Of a DNA stretch of 33,416 nucleotides, positions 27,141-33,416 are shown in pieces. The number at the start of each line of letters is the position of its first letter. Position 1 is the stretch's first letter. The notes under the pieces are model-generated. The model made no database searches. It had not been told where the DNA came from and was given only the letters and a program-made list of their open reading frames with translations. The stretch is taken from assembly GCA_902587565.1 (NCBI GenBank), contig CACILT010000010.1, positions 1 through 33,416 of the forward strand, given 5' to 3'. The DNA comes from an uncultured Alphaproteobacteria bacterium. GTDB taxonomy: Bacteria > Pseudomonadota > Alphaproteobacteria > HIMB59 > GCA-002718135. A program made the translations under genes and the position numbers.

Positions 27141-28055
27141 ATGTCAAGAAACTTAATGTTAGCAATCATATTGTTAACAGCCTCTTCTTTATTTTGGTCA
27201 GGAAATTTTTTTTTTGGAAAAGTTGCTCACATAACTGATCTTTCACCATTTAAATTAAGTTTTTTTAGATGGTCTTTAGCTTTACTTTTACTACTACCTT
27301 TCACCCTTAAAAGTATTTTGGAGAATTTAAATTATTACAAGGAAAACTTTTTACTAATGACTACGTTAAGTATTTTAAGTGTTACAATATTTAACTCATT
27401 TACATATATTTCATTACAGACTACTTTAGTTTTAAATTCTACTATAATGGCATCTACTGCACCAGTAATTATGATTGGTTTTTCTTGGCTAATATTTCGA
27501 ACTAAAATTTCAAAACTTCAATTAATTGGCATAATTTTATCTTTATTAGGTGCTTTAGCTATAATTTTAAAAGGAAATTTAAATAATCTATATATCCTTA
27601 ATTTTACTATTGGTGATATTTGGATGTTTGCCGCCGTAATATCTTGGTGTTTATATTCAGTGCTGTTAAAAAAGATGGATACATCAATCCCTCAACTAGC
27701 AAGCTTAGAAGTAATGATTATTATTGGCTTATTTTTTATTATTCCATTTTATCTTTTTGAATCTTTTAATGGCACCTTTTTTCTTTCATCTTCTTATGAC
27801 TTTTTCATTATTATTTATGTTGCTATCTTTGCAAGTATTGCTGCTTATTTTGCTTGGAACAAGGGTGTCTATTTAATTGGACCAAATAGAGCTGGTTTAT
27901 TTTTGCACTTTATACCTGTCTTTGCTGCAATTTGGGCAATAACTTTTTTAAATGAAAGTTTTGCAATATTTCATATTGTAGGTATTTTTTTTATAATTAC
28001 AGGAATTATATTATCTAATATAAGATTTAAAAATGAACAAAATAGTCAAAACTGA
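27141..28055 (+). CDS. EamA-family (DMT superfamily) transporter
   Basis: This 304-residue protein has about ten hydrophobic segments in two repeats of five, each an EamA domain. The first repeat includes ASSLFWSGNFFFGK near the N terminus. The second starts around GDIWMFAAVISWCLYSVLLKK and includes the AYFAWNKGVYLIGPNRAGLF region. It is probably a drug/metabolite exporter in the inner membrane; the substrate cannot be told. It begins on the base after the dehydrogenase stop, and its 3' end overlaps msrB by 23 bases. Confidence 0.88.
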   Translation: MSRNLMLAIILLTASSLFWSGNFFFGKVAHITDLSPFKLSFFRWSLALLLLLPFTLKSILENLNYYKENFLLMTTLSILSVTIFNSFTYISLQTTLVLNSTIMASTAPVIMIGFSWLIFRTKISKLQLIGIILSLLGALAIILKGNLNNLYILNFTIGDIWMFAAVISWCLYSVLLKKMDTSIPQLASLEVMIIIGLFFIIPFYLFESFNGTFFLSSSYDFFIIIYVAIFASIAAYFAWNKGVYLIGPNRAGLFLHFIPVFAAIWAITFLNESFAIFHIVGIFFIITGIILSNIRFKNEQNSQN

Positions 28056-28428
28056 TAAGGAATGGAAATCTCTTCTCACAGAAGATGAATATTACGTAAC
28101 AAGACAAAAGGGAACAGAACCACCTTTTTCTGGTAAAAATTTTGAAATTATTAATGGTGGTATTTTTAAATGTAAATGCTGTGGTAATGAATTATTTAAT
28201 AGTTCTACAAAATATGATTCTTATTGTGGATGGCCAAGTTTTTTTGAGCAAATATCACCTGAAGCAATTAAAACAGAGACTGATAGATCTCATGGAATGG
28301 TGCGTATTGAAATTATGTGCGCCAAATGTGATGCTCATTTAGGCCATGTCTTTGATGATGGACCTGAGCCCACCGGCAAAAGATACTGTGTAAATTCACT
28401 TTCTATTAATTACGAAGAGTTTGAATAA
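28033..28428 (+). CDS. msrB: Peptide-methionine (R)-S-oxide reductase MsrB
   Basis: MsrB repairs oxidised methionine by reducing the R-sulfoxide. The 131-residue protein has a structural zinc site (Cys47, Cys50, Cys96, Cys99). The catalytic Cys119 lies in RYCVNS, with Cys65 in YCGWPSF as the likely resolving cysteine, and HLGHVFDDGP is conserved. There is no signal peptide, so the form is cytoplasmic. The gene starts inside the EamA gene, and its stop TAA overlaps the next gene's TTG start. Confidence 0.97.
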   Translation: MNKIVKTDKEWKSLLTEDEYYVTRQKGTEPPFSGKNFEIINGGIFKCKCCGNELFNSSTKYDSYCGWPSFFEQISPEAIKTETDRSHGMVRIEIMCAKCDAHLGHVFDDGPEPTGKRYCVNSLSINYEEFE

Positions 28429-29602
28429 TACTTTTTATACACTCCTATTTTCATCAATAGGTCATGCACTTATGCATATGTTTGCAGCATTTTATTTTGT
28501 AATCGTTCTGACGATAGAAAAAGAATGGAATATTTCTTACGATCAATTAATTAGATTATGGTCTCTTGGAGCTCTACTAATTGGTTTAGGGGCAATTCCT
28601 TTTGGGTGGTTAAGTGATAAATGGTCCCGTTCAGGAACAATGTCAATTATGTTTATTGGAATGGGATTAGCCTCCATTTTATGTGGTTTAAGCACATCAG
28701 TTTCTTTTTTATTTTTTTCCTTATCACTTCTTGGACTTTTCTGTTCAATTTACCATCCTGTAGGTATTCCTTGGGTGATTCATGCAGCTAACAAACAGGG
28801 AAGAGCGCTTGGTGTAAATGGTATTTTTGGTGGGGTAGGGATAGGCTCTGGAGCATTTGTAGCTGGTACTCTAACAGAATTACTAAATTGGCAACTAGCT
28901 TTTATATTACCTGGTTTAATATCAATTATTATTGGGTTTATTCTTATTTACTTAATATTAATTGATAAAATATCTTACAAGAATTATTTTATTAAAAACG
29001 ATGATCAAGATCATTCCCGTAATGAGATGATTTTAATTGCATTAATAATGCTATTATCAATGTTTGCTCTTGGATTATCTTTTCACAATACACAAACAGC
29101 CTTACCAAAAGTATTTGAAATACGAATTGGTAACACAAGCTCAATTCAAATTGGATTTATGATAGCAATTATCTATTTTATTTCTGGTGCAACAACATTT
29201 GTTGGAGGTTTACTTGCTGATAGATTTAATTTAAAAACTATTTACTTAATTGGTATATTTCTTCAGTTTCCTTGCTACCTAGGAATAGCCTACATATCTG
29301 GTTACTCTTTAGTAGTGTTATGTATTCTAGCTGCCGTATTTAATGCAAGTATTCTGCCTACAGAAAATCTCCTACTTGGGAAATTTACACCCCAAAAGTA
29401 TCATGGTGTAGTATACGGAATTAAGTTTATTCTTGCATTTGGATCAGGACCAATTTCGGTATTCTTAATTGCAGAGATATACTCGATAACTTTAGAGTTT
29501 ACTTATTTATTTTTAATAAATGCAATAATGATGGCTATAGTTTCAATTTTTATTATCTTCTTACCCATTCAAGGCAATCAAAGAATAGTTACTCAGGATT
29601 AG
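28421..29602 (+). CDS. MFS transporter
   Basis: This is a 393-residue major facilitator protein with about 12 hydrophobic segments. The loop between segments 2 and 3 reads GWLSDKWSRSGTM, the classic MFS signature, and GGLLADRFNLKT is its counterpart in the second half. The N-terminal SIGHALMHMFAAFYF and the CSIYHPVGIPW region resemble fosmidomycin-resistance-type (Fsr) exporters, but a substrate cannot be assigned. The TTG start at 28421 is chosen because the first in-frame ATG would cut into the first membrane helix. It converges with the next gene, sharing 14 bases. Confidence 0.85.
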   Translation: MNNTFYTLLFSSIGHALMHMFAAFYFVIVLTIEKEWNISYDQLIRLWSLGALLIGLGAIPFGWLSDKWSRSGTMSIMFIGMGLASILCGLSTSVSFLFFSLSLLGLFCSIYHPVGIPWVIHAANKQGRALGVNGIFGGVGIGSGAFVAGTLTELLNWQLAFILPGLISIIIGFILIYLILIDKISYKNYFIKNDDQDHSRNEMILIALIMLLSMFALGLSFHNTQTALPKVFEIRIGNTSSIQIGFMIAIIYFISGATTFVGGLLADRFNLKTIYLIGIFLQFPCYLGIAYISGYSLVVLCILAAVFNASILPTENLLLGKFTPQKYHGVVYGIKFILAFGSGPISVFLIAEIYSITLEFTYLFLINAIMMAIVSIFIIFLPIQGNQRIVTQD

Positions 29603-29816
29603 ATTTTATCTCCTCAAGATAATTAATAACTTCATTAAATTTTTCATCAGGTATGTCTTTATAAGTCATACCAAAATGATTTTTTACCTCTAAAGCAACA
29701 TGAGCATAAGGATTTCTACCCTTTGGATGATTGGGGTGATTAGGTAATTTTCCTTTTAAAAAGTCACCTGTTTCTTGAATTAGCTTCCAAATTTTAGATG
29801 CGTTTTCTTTATTCAA
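29589..29816 (-). CDS. Small conserved-looking protein of unknown function
   Basis: I do not recognise this 75-residue protein with confidence. Its start must be TTG at 29816, one base after the stop of the C1 peptidase gene, because an in-frame TAG lies just upstream and the next methionine is near residue 50. It has a histidine/proline-rich middle (LPNHPNHPKGRNPYAH) and a C-terminal part, HFGMTYKDIPDEKFNEVINY, that recalls the YKDIP...F element of phage ORF6C-like domains. That resemblance is by eye only. The gene is soluble, charged and clearly coupled to the peptidase gene. Coding is supported by normal amino-acid use and close packing. Confidence 0.7.
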   Translation of the reverse strand: MNKENASKIWKLIQETGDFLKGKLPNHPNHPKGRNPYAHVALEVKNHFGMTYKDIPDEKFNEVINYLEEIKSNPE

Positions 29817-29817
29817 T

Positions 29818-31140
29818 TTATCTAGCTAAAGCACCCATTGGATCCCAAGGTGCTAGCGCTACTGGTTCCATATCTAAGTATTTTAAAAGTCTTTTGTTTA
29901 GATATTTTTTATCAATGACAACTTCATAGGTATATTCATCAAACCATTCATCAGTCATCATCATATATCCTTGATTACCACTTTTTGTTCCCCAGCTATT
30001 TTCAATTTTCCATTTAGTTGAATTTCTTTTTTTAATATCGACTCCCGTTAAAAGCATAGCGTGAGTCATTTCACTATCACCATACTCTAAACGAGTTTGT
30101 TTATTCATCTTAAATGAAGTTTGAAAAACATTTTCATAGTCGTAAATACCCATATCAAGTACACCCATATCACGACTGAAACGTTTCCCAACATCACAAC
30201 CAAACCATACGGCTTCATTGTTTTTTATTGAGTCCATCGCAGATTTTTTTAATTCTTTAATATCTACATTTAAATATTTAATAATTTGTCCCTCAACAAC
30301 ATTACCTAGATATTCAACTGTGTACATTGTGTTAAATTTTTTATTGCTCATTGGAGCATGAATTAAGCAAACTTTATCTTTTATATTGATATCAGCATAT
30401 TTTTTACAGAAATCAATCGGTGTCATGTCTGAAATAACAATGTGTCTATTATCTTTATTTCTAGTAGACCAATTGATAACATCTGGGGGTTGACCAAGAA
30501 ACATTGCCAGTAAATTATAGATTGTTTCCATCATATCTTTTTTAAGAGCTGAAGAATTTTTTGCTGGTTTTTTTCTTAGTATAGAAGCAAACTCTCTTAA
30601 TTTGTGAGTCAAGATATAATTCATAGCACCAGATTTACTGCTATGATTTGTTTCAGGCATTACATCTTTTGGAACTGCACCATACTTATTAATTAAGTTT
30701 ACAAACATATCCCACTGTCCGCCATCTTGCACAGGTGCTTTTAAAAGATGAGTTATTAATCTGCTTTCATATGCTTTATCTCTTGATTTGATAATATTTT
30801 CTAAAAAATAATTTGCTTTCTCTAACTTATCCCAAAACATGAAATAATTTTGTGAAAATTCAAATGTATTTAGTTCAAGGCTATCAACAACTTTTAATCG
30901 CATAAGATTTAATCCTGCAAATCCCCAACATCTACCTGATGCCATTTGGTTTGTTGCAGGTAGTTCTTTTTTTATTAGATTAGAAAAATTATGATTGATT
31001 TGACTAAAGTTTTCCCAATTAAGAGCAACATTAGCTAAATCATTTTTAATCAATGCATTTCTTGATGCTGTATTTTTATTATTTCTTAAAAATTTATTTT
31101 TGAAAGTTTTAATTGTTGAAAGAGATATATTTTTTGCCAT
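29818..31140 (-). CDS. Bleomycin hydrolase/PepC-family C1 cysteine aminopeptidase
   Basis: This 440-residue cytosolic papain-like peptidase has the length and pattern of PepC/bleomycin hydrolase. The nucleophile is Cys71 in NQMASGRCWGFAG. The other triad members are His360 in EMTHAML and Asn381 in ENSWGTKSG. There is no signal peptide. In characterised relatives the enzyme forms a hexameric barrel and the C-terminal tail enters the active site to set aminopeptidase specificity. The extended tail here, ending PMGALAR, could do the same. It lies 30 bases after topA on the same strand, and a small unknown gene follows after one base. Confidence 0.93.
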   Translation of the reverse strand: MAKNISLSTIKTFKNKFLRNNKNTASRNALIKNDLANVALNWENFSQINHNFSNLIKKELPATNQMASGRCWGFAGLNLMRLKVVDSLELNTFEFSQNYFMFWDKLEKANYFLENIIKSRDKAYESRLITHLLKAPVQDGGQWDMFVNLINKYGAVPKDVMPETNHSSKSGAMNYILTHKLREFASILRKKPAKNSSALKKDMMETIYNLLAMFLGQPPDVINWSTRNKDNRHIVISDMTPIDFCKKYADINIKDKVCLIHAPMSNKKFNTMYTVEYLGNVVEGQIIKYLNVDIKELKKSAMDSIKNNEAVWFGCDVGKRFSRDMGVLDMGIYDYENVFQTSFKMNKQTRLEYGDSEMTHAMLLTGVDIKKRNSTKWKIENSWGTKSGNQGYMMMTDEWFDEYTYEVVIDKKYLNKRLLKYLDMEPVALAPWDPMGALAR

Positions 31141-31170
31141 ACCCTCTATTTAAAACTATTTCAGCTTAAT

Positions 31171-33416
31171 TCAATTCTTAACTGTCTTTTTCTTTTTTTT
31201 GAGACCCATTTTAGCTTTTCTTTCATCAATTAACCTAATTGCATCTTCTAGTTTTAAGCTATCAATTGTTTGATCGCCTAGAATTGATGCATTTATTTTT
31301 CCACATTTTACATATGGTCCAAATTTACCGTCATGAGCAGTAATGTTTTTCTTTTCTGTTGGATGCTCTCCAAATGTTTTTAACGTAGCATTACCTCTCT
31401 GTGTAGGTTTAGCAATTAATTCAATAGCTCTTTTAAGTTCTATATCAAGAATATTATCTGTTTTTTCGAGAGCTTTATATTTTTTATCATGCAGAATATA
31501 TGGACCGTACATTCCTATACCTGCACTAACCGTTTTATTTGTTTCAGGATGAAATCCTAATTTACGTGGTAAGCCAAGTAGTTGGATAGCTGTATTTAAT
31601 CCTATTTCATCAGGCTCAAAATTCTTAGGAATAGAAACTCTTTTTGGTTTCTTTTCTTTTGTTCCTTCACCAACTTGCATATAAAATCCATAAGGACCTT
31701 TTCGAAGAGTAATCATTTCTCCTGTTTCCGGATAAATACCAATTTCTTTTGGTCCGCTAAGAGCAGTACCATCTTTGTCGTTTAATTGGTTAAACTGAAC
31801 TGTATATTTGCAATCAGGATAATTCGAACAACCAATAAATCCTCCAAACTTTCCAACTTTAATTCCTAGTCTTCCATTATCACAGGTTGGACATTTCCTT
31901 TTTTCATCTGCTCCGTTTGGTGGAAAGAAATGCGGACCTAGTGCTTCATCTAACACATCAATGACCTCTCTATTTGATTTGCCTACAGTTTCATCACAAA
32001 GTTGTTTAAATGTTTCCCAAAATTTTCTTAGAACCTCTTTCCAATCAAGCTTACCATCAGAAATTTCATCAAGTTGATTTTCAAGATCAGCCGTAAAATC
32101 ATATTCGACATATTGATTGAAATATTTCTCTAAAAATATAGATACTATTCGACCTCTATCATGAGGATTAAAACGTTTTTTATCTAAAATTACATAATCT
32201 CTATCTTGTAGAACTTTAATAATAGATGCATAAGTAGATGGTCTACCAATACCAAGTTCTTCGAGTTTTTTAACTAAGCTTGCTTCGGTGTAACGAGGAG
32301 GCGGGGAGGTAAAATGTTGTATCTTTTCAACTTCTTTGAGATTTAAACTCTCTCCTTCACTCATAGCAGGAAGAATTGTTTCTTTTTCTTCATCTTTATC
32401 ATCATCTTTAGCCTCTTGATAAACTTTGTACATTCCAGGAAACTTAATTGTTGATCCATTTGCTCGTAAAACAATTTTTTTATCTTCGTTTGTAATATCA
32501 ACAGCTACTTGATCTAATACAGCACTCGCCATCTGTGAACTTACCGCTCTTTGCCAAATAATTTCATATAGCTTGTATTCTTCTAAAGTAATGTATTGCT
32601 TAATATCTTTTGGTGTTAGGTAAATATTTGTTGGTCTAATACATTCATGTGCTTCTTGGGCATTTTTAGCCTTCGATTTATAAACTCTTGGCGCTTCTGG
32701 TAAATAGCTTGCACCGTAATTATCTGTAACAAAACCTCGAACTTGATTAATAGCTTCTTTTGACATGACGACACTGTCTGTTCGCATGTAAGTTATTAAG
32801 CCAGTTGTTTCTCCTTTAATGTCCGTTCCTTCATAAAGGCGTTGAGCTGTACGCATTGTTTGGCTTGCGCTAAGACCAAGTTTACGACTAGACTCAATTT
32901 GCATTGTAGATGTAGTAAAAGCAGGATAGGGATTTCTTCTAGCTTCTTTTTTCGTAATATTTCCAACAGTGAAAGTAGAATTTTTAATATCATCAAAAAT
33001 TTTTGTCGCCTCACTCTCATTTTTAATATCAAGTTTATCTACTTTATTCCCATCATAAACTGTAAGTCTGGAATTAATAATTTTATCTTCTTTATTTCTA
33101 AACTCACCTTGTAAAGACCAATATTCCTGTGGAATAAATTTTTCTATTTCAAGTTCTCTCTCACTAATTATTCTTAAGGCTACAGATTGAACTCTACCCG
33201 CTGATTTAGAACCTGGTAACTTCCTCCATAGCACTGGAGAAAGTGTAAAACCAACAAGAAAATCTAACGCTCTTCTTGCAAGATAAGCATTTACTAAATT
33301 TTCATCTATTTCTCTCGGCTCTTTAAGACTATCAAGAACTGCATTTTTTGTAATTTCATTAAATGTAACACGGTGAATATTTAATTTTGAAAGTGATGAA
33401 TTATCTCTAAGTAGCT
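31171..33416 (-). CDS. topA: DNA topoisomerase I (5' end beyond window)
   Basis: TopA relaxes negative supercoils by cutting one strand. Reading continues past an internal GTG at 33234 to the right window edge, adding 60 whole codons that include the family element LVGFTLSPV directly before LWRKLPGSKSAGRVQSVAL. The GTG is therefore not the start, and the N-terminal Toprim domain lies outside. The catalytic tyrosine is Tyr209 of the visible part, in TGLITYMRTDS. A four-cysteine zinc ribbon follows (CPTC...CSNYPDC), then alphaproteobacterial-type C-terminal repeats (KKPKRVSIP, GPYILH, KFGPYVK) and a lysine-rich end. It probably shares a message with the peptidase gene. Confidence 0.97.
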   Translation of the reverse strand, partial: LLRDNSSLSKLNIHRVTFNEITKNAVLDSLKEPREIDENLVNAYLARRALDFLVGFTLSPVLWRKLPGSKSAGRVQSVALRIISERELEIEKFIPQEYWSLQGEFRNKEDKIINSRLTVYDGNKVDKLDIKNESEATKIFDDIKNSTFTVGNITKKEARRNPYPAFTTSTMQIESSRKLGLSASQTMRTAQRLYEGTDIKGETTGLITYMRTDSVVMSKEAINQVRGFVTDNYGASYLPEAPRVYKSKAKNAQEAHECIRPTNIYLTPKDIKQYITLEEYKLYEIIWQRAVSSQMASAVLDQVAVDITNEDKKIVLRANGSTIKFPGMYKVYQEAKDDDKDEEKETILPAMSEGESLNLKEVEKIQHFTSPPPRYTEASLVKKLEELGIGRPSTYASIIKVLQDRDYVILDKKRFNPHDRGRIVSIFLEKYFNQYVEYDFTADLENQLDEISDGKLDWKEVLRKFWETFKQLCDETVGKSNREVIDVLDEALGPHFFPPNGADEKRKCPTCDNGRLGIKVGKFGGFIGCSNYPDCKYTVQFNQLNDKDGTALSGPKEIGIYPETGEMITLRKGPYGFYMQVGEGTKEKKPKRVSIPKNFEPDEIGLNTAIQLLGLPRKLGFHPETNKTVSAGIGMYGPYILHDKKYKALEKTDNILDIELKRAIELIAKPTQRGNATLKTFGEHPTEKKNITAHDGKFGPYVKCGKINASILGDQTIDSLKLEDAIRLIDERKAKMGLKKKKKTVKN

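Noticed and set aside
31171-33234. topA starting at GTG 33234 as a complete 687-residue protein
   Set aside because: The frame stays open to the window edge and the extra 60 codons encode a conserved TopA stretch ending LVGFTLSPV, so the GTG is internal and the gene is cut by the window.
1-33416. CRISPR array, tRNA or rRNA gene, insertion sequence, prophage or toxin-antitoxin system
   Set aside because: No spaced direct repeats, transposase, integrase or RNA gene were seen. Gaps between genes are all under 100 bases, and the RatA-like gene is better read as a COQ10-type housekeeping gene than a toxin.

Overview
The window is a gene-dense, visibly AT-rich piece of bacterial chromosome of ordinary housekeeping content. 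Gene content and gene order are alphaproteobacterial: ppiD-trpE-trpG-trpD-trpC-moaC-lexA-gltX leaves one side of a divergent promoter and tpiA-secG-pyrG-kdsA-eno-ftsB-pdhA-pdhB-pdhC-lipA-coq10 leaves the other, followed by pncC/pgpA/ispDF on the minus strand and ntrY-ntrX-trkA-dat on the plus strand. Very short intergenic gaps, many start/stop overlaps, few Shine-Dalgarno sites and the loss of genes usually found inside this order point to a streamlined, probably marine, alphaproteobacterium of the SAR11 or HIMB59-like kind. That placement is an inference from order and composition, not from a phylogeny.

Layout: 1-7468 (minus strand) holds gltX (cut by the window edge), lexA with its own SOS box, moaC, the tryptophan genes trpC, trpD, trpG and trpE, and a PpiD-like periplasmic folding factor. 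7518-17680 (plus) holds glycolysis (tpiA, eno), secretion (secG), CTP synthesis (pyrG), Kdo synthesis for lipopolysaccharide (kdsA), division (ftsB), the pyruvate dehydrogenase E1alpha/E1beta/E2 genes, lipoyl synthase and a COQ10/RatA-like protein. 17672-19722 (minus) holds pncC, pgpA and a fused ispDF. 19783-29602 (plus) holds the NtrY/NtrX two-component pair, trkA, a D-amino-acid-transaminase-like protein, an inositol-monophosphatase-like protein, a beta-hydroxyacid dehydrogenase, an EamA transporter, msrB and an MFS transporter. 29589-33416 (minus) holds a small unassigned protein, a bleomycin-hydrolase-type C1 peptidase and topA (its 5' end outside the window).

How the genes connect: PdhA, PdhB and PdhC are subunits of one complex and LipA makes the lipoyl cofactor carried by both PdhB and PdhC. 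TrpE and TrpG form anthranilate synthase and feed TrpD and TrpC. NtrY is a complete membrane kinase, but NtrX has lost the sigma-54 loop and ATPase motifs while keeping its phosphoacceptor and DNA-binding domain. No gap exceeds 300 bases. I saw no tRNA or rRNA gene, CRISPR array, insertion sequence or prophage. I did not find a clearly new biological system; the points most worth following are the degenerate NtrX and the small protein next to the C1 peptidase.
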